A stretch of 64,000 nt of DNA from Clostridium porci (GCF_009696375.1 NZ_VUMD01000015.1:33497-97496), one strand, 5' to 3'; shown: positions 35,585-45,774, numbered from the stretch's first letter. Numbers and translations are program-made. The notes: generated by a model not told the origin, from the sequence alone.

Positions 35585-37110
35585 GGAATTACTGTCTTTA
35601 CTGTCGAGACTGAATGCAATCGGCTGTGACAGGAGCGGAACATTGTTTCCCCCTTACCATAGGTTGCCGCTACAGTAGGAGCCACCTTCAGCGGACCGTT
35701 ATATCTGCAGTCTTTTCCATGATTGTCAAACAGTATCGGCTGGTTATTTCCACTGGTTCCGGCTGCTCCGGTAATGGTCGGGCAGACTCCGTCCCCGATT
35801 TCTGCGCCTCCTTGTCCACCTGCAAGTACAAGCGGCTGATATCCATGCTCCTGCGCCCGAAGCGTCCCTGTCACTTCTTCTGACAGGTGCATCTGTGTTC
35901 CGCCCTGGTCGTTCAGGCAGAGGACAGCCGGAGCAGTTCCCGTTTTCAGGGTAGCGGAACGCTCGGATTGATAGCCGATCCCTCCGGCTTCCGCGCTTGC
36001 ATTACCACAAAATCCTACTGTTAAAACACAGGGGTATCCCTGACCGGCCTGTCCTCCGCCGCCTGTCAGGGAAGTATGAACATCCGGTGTCAGGAAACAA
36101 TCCCCGTTTCCTTTTGTCACAACTCCGGAAACCGCTGTCTGTTCGGCAACCAATGGGGGATGACCACTCATTCCTGCTCGGAGTGTAGCGGTAAAGCCTT
36201 CGGTTACATCCATCCGCTCACCGCCTTGATCATTCAGGCATAATATCGGCTCTGTATTTTCCTGTCCTTTTTTCTGGACATATCCATGTCCGCCGCCCTC
36301 GCCTCCATACAATGCCGGCCAAACGCTATCCTCTGAAAAAACACGGCGGCTTTGTACATCCCAGGGAGTCAGGCAAGTCCCGCCTGTATGAGCAGTGCCT
36401 TGCGTAGCTGCTCTGGCAATTCCTTGCCCCGCGCTTCGGCTCTCCGAAGAATCCCCAAACAGGCGGTCCTGCTCAAATAGTATTTTGGGTGCGGTGCGTC
36501 CTCCAAAATCTGCGACAAGGAAGATACGACGGCGACGCTGGGCGACTCCCCAGTATTGAGCGTCCAGGACTCGCCAAGCCAGGCTGAACCGTTCTCCCAA
36601 TATGGCAGCCCCAGAAGGTTCCCAGCGCCCGGTGTCAGGTCGAGGCACATGATAGGCACTGTCCTTAATGCGGACAATTTCCTCGATGACCGCGCGGAAG
36701 TCCTCGCTCTGTGCGGAGCTGAAGGCTCCTGGAACGTTTTCCCAAACGAGGTATCGAGGTCGAACAAGGTGATCTGGTAATCCTCGGTTTTCATCTGCAT
36801 TCCTCATCTCCTTTACAATCCGAACCTGTTCCATAAATAAGCCTGATCGTTCTCCGGCAAGCCCACGCCGCCGTCTGGCAACCGACAAATCCTGACATGG
36901 ACTGCCCCCGCAGATAACATCCACAAGGGGAAGCATCTTGCCGTTCAGCTTTGTAATATCGCCTGTATGCTGCATCTGTGGAAAGCGGAGTTTTGTTACC
37001 TGAATGGGAAAGGCTTCAATCTCGCTTGCCCAAACGGGTATGATTCCATTATGGATTGCGGCAAGCGGGAAGCCGCCGATTCCGTCAAACAGGCTTCCCA
37101 TTGTCATCAT
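35581..37110 (-). pseudogene. DNA C5-cytosine methyltransferase, N-terminal part
   Basis: This 509-codon frame has motif I (MGSLFDGIGGF), motif IV (CGGSPCQDLSVA, with the catalytic cysteine), motif VI (VWENVPGAF) and motif VIII (GVAQRRRRIFLVADF). A long target-recognition region with related 30-residue units follows (LCLNDQGG...TATLRAG, then LCLNDQGG...TGTLRAQ). It runs off frame at a GGGGG tract (35649-35653): one more G would restore YGKGGNNVPLL and join it to the C-terminal half. ATG 37110 overlaps the stop of the preceding gene as TGATG. The enzyme would protect or mark ICE DNA. As read it lacks motifs IX and X. Confidence 0.78.
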
Positions 37111-37472
37111 CAGACCATCTCCATAGAACGATCCGGTACTTCCCAATCAAGCAGTTCTTCCGCCCTGATTTGTTTAATTGGGATGCCCCATTCTTTTGCA
37201 GCATCCAATTCTGCCTGCATCCCATGTGAAATGAAATCCCCGCATACCCACAGTTCATCACATGCTTTCAAAACACGAAGCCCCATTTGGATTCCGGCAG
37301 TACGCTCATCCGGAATCCTGTCATCCAGAATCTGCGGATATAACAGATGCACCGCAAGCGGTGTGACGCCTTGCGATACTGCAAAGCGACAGGCGTCTTT
37401 CGCAAATTCCACATTGGATTGAATATCTCCCGCGTAAGGGGAAGCGATATATACCAATCTGCTTTCTGTCAC
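37110..37472 (-). CDS. DUF4406-like (nucleoside 2-deoxyribosyltransferase-fold) protein
   Basis: A 120-residue protein starting at GTG 37472, with VYIASPYAGDIQSNVEFAK at the N-terminus and a later ELWVCGDFISHGMQAEL segment. This is the pattern of small deoxyribosyltransferase-like proteins (DUF4406 and relatives) common on phages and ICEs. It is directly coupled to the methyltransferase gene. A biochemical role is not established. Confidence 0.7.
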   Translation of the reverse strand: MTESRLVYIASPYAGDIQSNVEFAKDACRFAVSQGVTPLAVHLLYPQILDDRIPDERTAGIQMGLRVLKACDELWVCGDFISHGMQAELDAAKEWGIPIKQIRAEELLDWEVPDRSMEMV

Positions 37473-37487
37473 CGAGAGTCCCCCTTT

Positions 37488-38390
37488 CTATTTTGCTACT
37501 GTCTGTACAATGGTTCTGGTCAGGTTCACGGCGCCCTGCGCTGCGTAAACCGCCCCCATGATGTTTGCCCTGGTTCCTGTGTCCAAGCCGAACTGTCCTG
37601 CGATACGGGGAATTTCTCCGGCCGACAGCATCAATCCAAGACCTAACAGGGCATGCTCCTTGACGACCATCAGCCCCGCAATCAGCACGGTAGCCTGTAA
37701 AAATGTGGTCAGGCACAACCCGATCACTTGCTTGCACCATCCAGTGAATCCGTCAATATACCCTCTTGGCACACTGAACATATACAGGCTTCCTACCGCG
37801 ATCTGGATAAGCAGAATGCCGCCCCTCTTTAAATTTGCAAAAAAGACCTTAATCACGGCATACCCCATAAGGATCAAAATAAAAATCATTAAGATCGGGC
37901 TTGTAATACTGCTCAGGCCGCCGAACACGCCCGCGCCCACGGCTTCCTCCCATGTCCCGGCATCCTGCAGGGAAGCGATGATTTCAGACGCTACGGTTCC
38001 GAAGTCCTTTCCCAATCCGGTGATCCCCGCGGTAAAGCTCCCCTGCAAAGATACGCAGAGTTGATACAGCTTTACCGGCACAATGGTAAACAGGCTGACT
38101 GCCATAAACCCTTTGATGGCGTTTAACGCTGTTTCCCGTATACTGCCGCGGCCATTCTGACACTCAATCCCGCATTCAAATGCTGCCACCACCAGACCGG
38201 TCACATACAGCGCCCAAGCCAGATAAGAAAAAAACAGTACCACGGACTGTACCCACGTCATCTCGAACAGGTCAGCTCCCATATTTCCCATCTGCATAAA
38301 AAAATCACCGAGAAAACCTACGATTTGTCCGTAAATCCAATCGATGATCTGTCCTAACACAGTGTCAGCCACAAAATCCCATATAAACAC
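37488..38390 (-). CDS. VirB6/TrbL-like conjugal membrane protein
   Basis: A 300-residue polytopic membrane protein with about six helices and the start VFIWDFVADTVLGQIIDW. GTG 38390 is used because AAGGAGGTGCGCG precedes it, while the open frame from 38450 has no ribosome site. The family (CD0411-like) forms the inner-membrane channel base of Gram-positive ICE T4SSs. It is followed by the DUF4406 and methyltransferase genes in the same direction. Confidence 0.82.
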   Translation of the reverse strand: MFIWDFVADTVLGQIIDWIYGQIVGFLGDFFMQMGNMGADLFEMTWVQSVVLFFSYLAWALYVTGLVVAAFECGIECQNGRGSIRETALNAIKGFMAVSLFTIVPVKLYQLCVSLQGSFTAGITGLGKDFGTVASEIIASLQDAGTWEEAVGAGVFGGLSSITSPILMIFILILMGYAVIKVFFANLKRGGILLIQIAVGSLYMFSVPRGYIDGFTGWCKQVIGLCLTTFLQATVLIAGLMVVKEHALLGLGLMLSAGEIPRIAGQFGLDTGTRANIMGAVYAAQGAVNLTRTIVQTVAK

Positions 38391-38485
38391 CTGATACGCG
38401 CACCTCCTTCCACAGAAAACAGTTCGGTGTTTCATCACTGAACCGTCCATATCAGCTCAAACTTCTTCATGTCATTTTTCTGCCT

Positions 38486-38917
38486 TTAACACATCTTCTG
38501 TCCCATCTGTGTTTCCTGTACCGGCTCACGGAACACATCCAGATAATTTCCGGCTGCCTCCGTCAATTTCTGATAATCTTCAGAAGTAGGGCGGTATGCA
38601 TACCACTCCACTTTGCCATCGCAGTCCCACAGGTGCGGACACACGCCCTCTCTGAAATTCGGATTATTCGCGACCGGCTTGATTCCCCAAATATCTTTTA
38701 ACCGCAGTACCAGGCTGTCAATTGGGCCTTCATTCCGGTTGAGAAGCGTGATTTTCAATCGGTCGTACTGATTCGCAACAATGCCGGTCTGGAAACTGGC
38801 CTTTACCCGGATCTGGTCGGTCAGCCTTCCATAGCAGGCATTGCCTACAAACCGGACGTCCGAAAACAGCTTGTCATGATCAAATAATTTCCGCAGTTCC
38901 TGCTCAAACTTTGTCAT
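38486..38917 (-). CDS. Conserved ICE protein of unknown function
   Basis: A 143-residue soluble protein (MTKFEQELRKLFDHDKLFSD start) with no recognised domain. It starts at ATG 38917 after AAGGGAGTACCTAT and lies between the VirB6-like gene and the DUF4259-like gene. Context makes it part of the accessory set of ICE A. Confidence 0.6.
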   Translation of the reverse strand: MTKFEQELRKLFDHDKLFSDVRFVGNACYGRLTDQIRVKASFQTGIVANQYDRLKITLLNRNEGPIDSLVLRLKDIWGIKPVANNPNFREGVCPHLWDCDGKVEWYAYRPTSEDYQKLTEAAGNYLDVFREPVQETQMGQKMC

Positions 38918-38931
38918 ATAGGTACTCCCTT

Positions 38932-39579
38932 CTACCAGTGCAACACCTGAAATTTATGGCATCTTTCACATTCCAAGTCACCGGTTTCGTTTTCGCAGTC
39001 CGCATTGGTTCCCTTCCAAACATGCCCTTCCTGTTCACTGATGCGTTCTGCTTCCTTCTGATAGTTTATTTCTCCGGATACCTGCAGTTCTGTCAATTCT
39101 CCTTTCTCCAGGTCACTTGCAAGCAGCATATCCATGCGCAAAATCAAATGCTCCATATGCTCCTGCCAGCCAATCCAGTCCTGTTCTTTGAACCATCCGC
39201 ACCTTGGTGTGTTTTCGGCTCTTTCACAGCTGTATTTTAAAGTATCGCTTAAATAGTCCCGCAGCCACTGTATGGTGGCTTTTTCACCCGTAAAAGAAGA
39301 AAAACGGGAAAATCTTTTGTCTTTCTGATAAATTTCTCCAAAGTCCAGCTCTGCAGCACATCCATCCAAAAAACGGACAATCACTTCTGCCAGCATCATC
39401 GGGCTGGTATGTGACTCGCACCTGTGTACATCCACAGGTGCATTCCACGCATCTCTTTTCAATTCAGCAAGGATATCCTCCAGTTTCAGCGTCCCGTCTT
39501 TTTGTATTTGTGTTCGGATCGCTGCCAAAGCATCCAGACCGGCATCAGATTCAGAGGCTGTAATTCCCCAGCATCCCAT
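38932..39579 (-). CDS. DUF4259-like ICE protein
   Basis: A 215-residue protein starting MGCWGITASESDAGLDAL, a W-G-x-x-x-x-E-x-D-x-x-x-D pattern shared with DUF4259 proteins. The C-terminus has a CENETGDLECERCHKF cysteine cluster that may bind zinc. It begins 12 bases after the stop of the pilin-like gene. No function is known. Confidence 0.6.
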   Translation of the reverse strand: MGCWGITASESDAGLDALAAIRTQIQKDGTLKLEDILAELKRDAWNAPVDVHRCESHTSPMMLAEVIVRFLDGCAAELDFGEIYQKDKRFSRFSSFTGEKATIQWLRDYLSDTLKYSCERAENTPRCGWFKEQDWIGWQEHMEHLILRMDMLLASDLEKGELTELQVSGEINYQKEAERISEQEGHVWKGTNADCENETGDLECERCHKFQVLHW

Positions 39580-39591
39580 TTCCTTTCCTCC

Positions 39592-39927
39592 CTACATTCC
39601 AAGAATCTGCCATACATACAAAGGCGCTGTTAAAGTGAATACCAGACACGCGAACAGGATTGCCGGCCCCGCCCATTCAAACTGTCCATGCTTGCGATAA
39701 TCAAAGTAAGCCGTCCCAAGTTTGGCAAAAAAGAACACCGCGAGGATCAGATCGATAGCAGGGAACACTACATTGTTTACAACCGTTTTGATCTGTTCGG
39801 ATGCCGTATTCCATGTCCCCTCAATGGCTCCAGCCACATCTCCGTTTGCTGCATATGCCGGTACACAAAACACACAAGCGGTCAGAGCTGCTACGCAAAC
39901 AAGCATCATGAGTCGTTTCATTTTCAT
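39592..39927 (-). CDS. DUF3852 family protein, VirB2 pilin-like
   Basis: A 111-residue protein from ATG 39927 with a signal-type hydrophobic start ending at AYA (about residue 27) and two further membrane helices (about 50-70 and 85-105). This is the layout of VirB2-like pilins and of DUF3852. Its place beside the large surface-protein gene matches conjugation loci of Clostridia. The first possible ATG (39960) lacks a ribosome site. Confidence 0.75.
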   Translation of the reverse strand: MKMKRLMMLVCVAALTACVFCVPAYAANGDVAGAIEGTWNTASEQIKTVVNNVVFPAIDLILAVFFFAKLGTAYFDYRKHGQFEWAGPAILFACLVFTLTAPLYVWQILGM

Positions 39928-39956
39928 TGTTTTGATCTCCCTTCCTTTTCGTTGCT

Positions 39957-40006
39957 GCAAAAAGAAAGACTGCAGAGCAAGAAAGATTGCCGTGCAGTCT
40001 TTTTTC
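39957..40006. terminator. Bidirectional terminator hairpin
   Basis: GACTGCA (39968-39974) and TGCAGTC (39993-39999) pair; T-runs follow on both strands (TTTTTTC on plus, TTTCTTTTT on minus). It separates the surface-protein fragment from the pilin-like gene. Confidence 0.7.
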
Positions 40007-40011
40007 TGATG

Positions 40012-41604
40012 TTAGTTCGGATTCTGTGGCGCGATATGCCAGTCACTCCACAGGTTTCCGTCAATCGTAATGGAATCGTTCAGATTCATGGAAAGCATCC
40101 CTGTCGGTGTCCAGCAGTCGATCAGCCAAGTGTATGGCGTATAATCTCCATTCGGATACCAAATCGGAGTGAAATGCGTTCGCCTTTTATAGGTGCTATA
40201 TCGGTTTTCTTGAAACTCATGCCGCATATCGTAGCCGCTGCTCATGCGGTCAAGAAGCCGCCAGAACCCCTGATACTGGAACTCTGGGAAATAGGTGACC
40301 GCATTTTGCGCCGGAGTAACTGCGGAACTCTGTGTTGTGCTGACATGGGTACGAATGGTTTCGTTGATCCCATAGCCGGATTTCATGGTTTTTCCGTTTG
40401 CGGTTGGTGCCTTCTCATCCGGTACCACCGACATATCGGCAGTCAGACTCGCAGAGTAGCGGTCGTAGTCAAACTCCCACCACCCGTGGTCGCACCAGTA
40501 TCCATCGTCATCGTCGTCCCCGCTGTGCCATACCCAGTATTCCTGCCACCACGGCCGCCAGACGCCCCAGTTTGCAGAGGTCGTCTCCTCTTTCTTCGGC
40601 ACGGCAGGGCGGGTAAAGCCATCGTTTCGGTCATCCGCGTTGGGATCAGGAGGTGGGTTCTCGTTTAAATCCACAATATTTACGTGAATTGTCCCATTGT
40701 TCACATGGCCGCCGCCATGGACCTGCACCGTAATCGTCATGGTCTGCGGCTCTTTCGGCGTCGTCCAGCGAATCCACGCCAATTGGCTGTCCCCGTCAGG
40801 ATAGCACACCTGATCTACTGTATAGGTACTGCCCTGTACATGGAATGTCACTGAAACCGGATTATCCGGATCGCTCTGGCCGCCACGCACTTCAACTGCT
40901 GTAATAACTTCTGTATCGGTCCAATATTCATAATCGTAGGCACTGACTTCCGGCGGGGTAGTAATTTCGTTGAACCTGACAATGCCGATTCCTAAAGAAG
41001 ACTTGATATCCGCATTGGATGCTGGAGATGTTTTGCTTCCGTTCCATGCCGGATACCCTAAATCCGGTGTTTCCAAAAAAATCGAAAGTGGCAAATTTTT
41101 ATAATAAAAAGATACCATTTTGGAACGCAGTTGACCTCCAAGCTGCTCGTCATACAAAGCCGCTTCCGTCGCTGTTGTAGCAATAAATATGCCCTGAAAG
41201 GTGTAATAACCTACCGGCTCAATCAGAAGCTTATATTCTCCGGCCACCATTGTATCAAAATCCATTCCCGTCAAGCCGGCAATGCTCCGCAATACCTGCT
41301 CATCTGTAAAATACCTTTTTATTTCTTCAATACTGGCAGCCCCAAGACTTTGTGAACTGATAATCTTTGGCAGTGCCTGTGCCGGATTGATAAATTCGTA
41401 AGTGGAGCCACTGGGTGAAAGGGAAGAACCACGGTTATAAGAGACTTTACTGGCTTTCCCAAAATGTGCCTGTACATTGGTTGGCTTTTTATTGGTCAGA
41501 TCAATAGGCGTTGTAACTGGTGTGCCATCTTCTGCTTTCACTACCGTCACACGAACACCTTCCATTCCCGGACTCCATTTATTCTGACTGGTCCCTTGTC
41601 CCAT
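40012..41604 (-). pseudogene. Large T4SS-associated surface protein, 5' half missing
   Basis: The frame encodes 530 residues beginning right at the 3' end of the group II intron; the homologous reading (GGMGQGTSQNKWSPGMEG) extends through the intron boundary. Relatives in other ICEs are, from memory, about twice as long, with an N-terminal part before this sequence. The domain order visible is an Ig-like or beta-rich part (TVVKAEDGTPVTTP, about 20-40) and a Gly/Asp/Trp-rich C-terminal part (WWQEYWVWHSGDDDDD). The gene upstream of the intron (44225-44497) is unrelated, so the 5' exon is absent. The piece is probably inert unless trans-splicing occurs. Confidence 0.65.
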
Positions 41605-41612
41605 GCCGCCTC

Positions 41613-44224
41613 ACAGGGTAAGCGCCCAACGCCTTGCCATATTGCTATGGTAGGTTTTCAGACACTCCCCTCCGAACCGTACGGACATCTCTCGATGTAT
41701 ACGGCTCTCCGTTTATCTATCAGTTTTAGTCTAATTTACCTGCGTGCAATTTTTGATGGCAGTCCAAGCAGAGTACCATCGTTTTTCTTTTCATAGCAAT
41801 CATGTGACGCTCCCAATTTTTCTTGCCTTTGAGGTTTTTCAGCTTTTTGACATGATGAATTTCCATGGGTACATTTGTTGCCCCACAGTATTCACACATA
41901 TTCGCTTTTAATCTTGCAATTAACCCCGAACGTCCATATCTTCTACTAATTGACGGAACATTGTCAACACTGGCACTGGTTATCACCTTAATATTTTGCT
42001 TGGTGAACCCCTCGTTGTACAAAAACATTTTTTGTTTTCCCTGTTTCGTTTCGTACTCTATGCCAAATTTCTTATCATACCCAAACTGCTTTCTGATTTG
42101 ACCTATGCGCTTTTGATACTTTCTGCCATAGGTCTTAAACAGGCTAAACTTCATCACATAAAAGAAATTGTTCAGCACGCTCACATTGTCCGCAATCCGA
42201 TAATAATTGTAGAATCCACGGATTTCAGAATTATACTGCATGAGTATTTCAAGGTCATCATTGTTGACTAAATAGTTTCTGTGAACAGGTTTGTAGATTT
42301 CTTGGTTATTGTTATTCTTGTCATATTTGATTTGCAAAGCACCGTAGTCCAACAGTTTACCCAACCACTTTTCTTTTGGAACGTAAAGCTGTATTCTGCC
42401 CATGCGTGTACGTCTGGTCTGACCGTTTTTGTGACGCTTAATGCTTTCGTCTTTGGTGGTGTAGATTTCATATCCCAAAAACTTAGCTTTGCTGTCACTA
42501 CTATGCGTAATGAGCGTTTTTTCTTCGGATAACTCCAATTTCAGCGTTTCAGCCAGATACTTTTTAATATCCGCCTTGATATTTTCCGCATCTTCTTTGC
42601 TTCCGATTACTCCGCACAACCAATCATCTGCATAGCGTACATACACAAGTCGCTTGTAGCCCTCGTCCATTGGATTTGAGTAGGGCAGGGAGTGCATTTG
42701 TTTCTTTAGACTTTTTGCATATTTGATAACAGGTTTCTTTTCTTCGGCGGTCATACATTCCCATTTGGCTTTGGGATATTTCTTGTGACGAATGTATTTT
42801 AGTTTGTATTCCCATTGCCTGTATTCCGGGTTGTTTTCCTTACCGTTACCTTGGTCAAAGCCATTTTTGTAGTTTTCCATGTACTTATCAAACTCATCTA
42901 AATAGATGTTTGACAGTATCGGACTAATGATAGAGCCTTGCGGGGTGCCAGAATACGTTTTGTGATATACCCAGTCCTCAAGATACCCTGCTTTTAGGAA
43001 TTTCCACACCAATGCCAAAAAATATTCGTCCTGTATTCTCTTACGCAGTAATGCCACCATGATTTGATGGTCAATGTTGTCAAAGAAACCTTTAATATCC
43101 CCCTCAATGAACCATTTCACCGCTGTAAATTCACACTTGATTTGCTTTAGGGCTGTGTGACAGCTGCGATTTGGCCTAAAACCGTGGGAGCGTTCACTAA
43201 AACTGTCATCATAAATACTTTCCAAAATCATTCTGACGATTTCCTGTACCAGCTTGTCATCAACTGACGGTATGCCCAATGGGCGCAATTTACCGTTTTT
43301 CTTTTTGATGTAGGTTCTGCGTGCTGGTTTTGGCTGATAGCTGTGGTTTTTCATCTGCGCTATCAAGCCGTTAATCCTGTTCATTCCCATTCCGTCAATG
43401 GTTTTGCCGTCTGCTCCTTCTGTCATATTCCCCTCGTTGGCGTAGATATTTTGGTATGCCAACAGGTAAAAGTCAGGGTTGTACAGATTGCGGTACAGCC
43501 GTTCAAATTTGTAGTTTTCATTGCAGGATTTTGACTTCAAACTGTTTAATACATCAATCGGATTTCTCAATGCCTCACGCACCTTTCTTCAATTTGTATT
43601 AAAAGATAAACTGTCCCCCTTCGCCGCGAGGAATTTCACCTCATGTAATTGGCATTACCCAATCGCAGACTACTATGGGGACTCTGTTACCATGTCGGAT
43701 ATTCAGTGTCATCTTCCTTGACTTTTTACATCTTGGAATTTATCCCCTTTCGGCATTACACATAGCTATTTACATAGCGTTCCGATTTAGGCAATCTCCG
43801 CTTAGACCATTAAGAACACAGCTTGTTAGATTGTCGGATATGACGTTCGCCTTTTCCCATTTACAATGGGTGGTTGATGCTAGTATCACGAACTCTTGCA
43901 CGCGGGCGGGTATGCAACTTCAACATCACTCTGACTTTTCAACTATCCTTACATCAGCGGCTCGACTATGCCACCTCAGACTGTCATTCAAGTAATAAAA
44001 CTTTTATCCTCATATCTAACCTTTTACCTTGCCATTACATCTAAGCCATGATAGTTAGGCTCATTTACGGCGTTACAGACATGCTACACTCCCTGCGTTG
44101 TTTCCATTGCAGATAAGTCTGTTGGTAATCGTGCGGTTAATTTAATAACCTTTGATACTTTTACACGACTGTCTTGCCAAAGACAGATTTCTTAATAGTC
44201 CACATGCATAGTATTTCTACGCAC
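41613..44224 (-). mobile_element. Group II intron with LtrA-type protein
   Basis: On the minus strand the element opens with GTGCG (44224-44220), directly after the stop of a short gene. It contains the maturase gene and a 34-nt domain V (41674-41707, starting GAGCCGTA and ending ACGGTTC). It should end near CTTACCCTGT at about 41613; the exact 3' end is approximate. The 640 bases before the maturase gene are domain I-III sequence without other genes. Splicing parts look complete. The flanking exons do not form one gene. Confidence 0.82.
41726..43582 (-). CDS. ltrA: Group II intron reverse transcriptase/maturase
   Basis: A 618-residue protein. The reverse-transcriptase part has GTPQGSIISPILSNIYLDEFD and the catalytic YADD (about residue 312). 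A maturase X domain follows (YRIADNVSVLNNFFYVMKFSL region). The C-terminal HNH endonuclease is CEYCG, HHVKKLKNLKGK and LCLDCHQKLH. Together these allow splicing and retrohoming of the surrounding intron. The protein is full length and intact. Confidence 0.92.
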   Translation of the reverse strand: MREALRNPIDVLNSLKSKSCNENYKFERLYRNLYNPDFYLLAYQNIYANEGNMTEGADGKTIDGMGMNRINGLIAQMKNHSYQPKPARRTYIKKKNGKLRPLGIPSVDDKLVQEIVRMILESIYDDSFSERSHGFRPNRSCHTALKQIKCEFTAVKWFIEGDIKGFFDNIDHQIMVALLRKRIQDEYFLALVWKFLKAGYLEDWVYHKTYSGTPQGSIISPILSNIYLDEFDKYMENYKNGFDQGNGKENNPEYRQWEYKLKYIRHKKYPKAKWECMTAEEKKPVIKYAKSLKKQMHSLPYSNPMDEGYKRLVYVRYADDWLCGVIGSKEDAENIKADIKKYLAETLKLELSEEKTLITHSSDSKAKFLGYEIYTTKDESIKRHKNGQTRRTRMGRIQLYVPKEKWLGKLLDYGALQIKYDKNNNNQEIYKPVHRNYLVNNDDLEILMQYNSEIRGFYNYYRIADNVSVLNNFFYVMKFSLFKTYGRKYQKRIGQIRKQFGYDKKFGIEYETKQGKQKMFLYNEGFTKQNIKVITSASVDNVPSISRRYGRSGLIARLKANMCEYCGATNVPMEIHHVKKLKNLKGKKNWERHMIAMKRKTMVLCLDCHQKLHAGKLD

Positions 44225-44497
44225 TTACGGACGCAGCTCCGCTGTCAACCTTTCCAACAGTTCTTCCAATGGCACACAGCCTGCCACAAGCCGTTCACGC
44301 AGGCAGATACAGCCATCCGCTTTTTCACATTTTCTTTTTCTGCTTTTATAGGCACATAAGCGGCAGTCACAATCCGCCGCGCTGTACCGGAAGCGGCTTA
44401 CCGTCAATCCGCTTCCCCGCGGATGAAAACCGGGGATGCGCTGCATTTCCAGTTCTGTCCTTGCGTATGGGGTACCACTCATAAATCTTGCGGTCAT
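44225..44497 (-). CDS. Conserved Cys-rich ICE protein, possibly cut short by the intron
   Basis: A 90-residue protein with start MTARFMSGTPYARTELEMQR and a CDCRLCAYKSRKRKC...CICLRE cysteine cluster that may bind zinc. From memory, homologues in Clostridia ICEs are often longer. Its stop codon abuts the intron 5' end (TAA then GTGCG), so the C-terminus may have been removed by the intron. The start at 44497 has GGAGTG upstream. Confidence 0.6.
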   Translation of the reverse strand: MTARFMSGTPYARTELEMQRIPGFHPRGSGLTVSRFRYSAADCDCRLCAYKSRKRKCEKADGCICLRERLVAGCVPLEELLERLTAELRP

Positions 44498-44528
44498 AAT
44501 ATTCTCACTCCTTGTTTTTGAAATTTTT

Positions 44529-44801
44529 TTATTGAAATGTCATTCCGCCTCTTTCCTGCGTCGGTGTTTCCAATTGCTCTAAGGCTGCAGCCGCTTCTTG
44601 CTTTGAATGGAATAATCTTTGCGGAGAGGCTCGATGAAAAAGCCCGGTATGGCTGCGTACCCCGAAGTACCTCCCGTCATAACTCTCCACGGTATATTCA
44701 CAGGTGCTTTTCTTGGCTTTATTGGTAATCATCACGCAAGTATCACCACGGTTCCAGCCGTATGGAAAGTCAAAATCCTGTTCCTGTCGCTCTGCTTTCA
44801 T
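44529..44801 (-). CDS. Small hypothetical ICE protein
   Basis: A 90-residue protein (DFDFPYGWNRGDTCVMITN), followed by a beta-strand-rich middle (CEYTVESYDGRYFGVRSHTG) and a short helical tail. No family is recognised. It starts at ATG 44801 after AAAGGATGATAACGA and has the same orientation as its neighbours. Confidence 0.5.
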   Translation of the reverse strand: MKAERQEQDFDFPYGWNRGDTCVMITNKAKKSTCEYTVESYDGRYFGVRSHTGLFHRASPQRLFHSKQEAAAALEQLETPTQERGGMTFQ

Positions 44802-44841
44802 AATTCGTTATCATCCTTTCTGCTTATCAAAAATAAGCAAT

Positions 44842-44889
44842 AAAAAAGGCCGGTCAGCATAAGTTCTCCACAGAAACGCTGTACCGGCC
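44842..44889 (-). terminator. Rho-independent terminator
   Basis: On the minus strand GGCCGGT and ACCGGCC pair around a long loop and are followed by TTTTTTATTGC. It ends the transcript of the gene at 44908-45468. Confidence 0.75.
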
Positions 44890-44907
44890 CGGTTATTTCT
44901 TTTTGCT

Positions 44908-45468
44908 TTAATAAAAATCCATCCCCATACCTTCTTCCGGTTCTGCGGATGTGATATTCACATAATCGGCAATAACCATCAGCGCTTCCTCATAGCTGTG
45001 GCATTCTCCGCCTGTGATTCTCTGCCGCATTTTTTCCGCCTGCTCATACATTCCATTCTCTTTCAGAGTTCGGGATGCGATTCCCATTAGATTAAAAATA
45101 TTTCCATCTTCACCAATGAGCGGACAATCCGGTTTTACCTGCTGTCCCGCTGCAAAACCGCCCAGTTTGTTTTCCACATAATCGGAGAGCCATATCCCTC
45201 CAAACTGTTCATGACTTTGGATTCTCCAGATAGCAAGTTTTCCGATATCCAGTTTGTGTTCACCAAAAGCAAACAGCAGATTGGTAAGCCCTTCATGTTG
45301 AAAGACTGACACATCGTCCAGTGGCTTTCCGTCTAAAAGAATTCCTTGTTCTTGGAGAATCCCATTGATTCCATTTACCCATTCTTGAAGGTCACCGCCG
45401 CAGCCTTGCAGGATCAACCCCTCTCGATGACTCATATTTTTTAATTCTTCCGTTGTGATTGTTTTCAT
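44908..45468 (-). CDS. Conserved ICE protein of unknown function
   Basis: A 186-residue acidic protein (MKTITTEELKNMSHREGLIL start). It has GGIWLSDYVENKLGG in the middle and ends EEGMGMDFY. It is flanked by terminators on both sides, so it is probably a single-gene transcript. It resembles accessory proteins in other Clostridia ICEs but no domain is recognised. Confidence 0.55.
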   Translation of the reverse strand: MKTITTEELKNMSHREGLILQGCGGDLQEWVNGINGILQEQGILLDGKPLDDVSVFQHEGLTNLLFAFGEHKLDIGKLAIWRIQSHEQFGGIWLSDYVENKLGGFAAGQQVKPDCPLIGEDGNIFNLMGIASRTLKENGMYEQAEKMRQRITGGECHSYEEALMVIADYVNITSAEPEEGMGMDFY

Positions 45469-45508
45469 ACCAGGCTCCTTTCCTTATGTGCGATTTTGAA
45501 TCTGAACA

Positions 45509-45559
45509 CAAAAAAAGACCGGTCTCACTGATCCAAAACGGATCGAATGTTCTCCGGTC
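45509..45559 (-). terminator. Rho-independent terminator after the recombinase gene
   Basis: On the minus strand GACCGG...CCGGTC with an inner GATCC-N5-GGATC stem is followed by TTTTTTTGTG. The roughly 210 bases between it and the recombinase stop hold no supported gene. Confidence 0.75.
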
Positions 45560-45774
45560 AAACTTCTGATATGCCCATAAAACGGGGCATATATAAAAAA
45601 GAGAACAGGCAGGTTTCTCATCTGCTCGTCCTCTGATTTTTCTGTTTTCATCTGTCTAAACCCCGATGTCATCTGTGAAAAGGGCAAAAAATCAGGGGCA
45701 AAAACGCTCATTTTTTGCCCCATTTTTCGTTGATTTTTTCTTCCAAAACCACAACATCTTGTGGCCAATCCCTG

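Noticed and set aside
44225..44497. The small Cys-rich gene as the 5' exon of the surface-protein gene
   Set aside because: It ends with its own stop next to the intron and shows no relation to the N-terminal part of surface-protein homologues.
45484..45768. 94-codon frame between recombinase and next gene
   Set aside because: It contains the terminator sequence and has no ribosome site.
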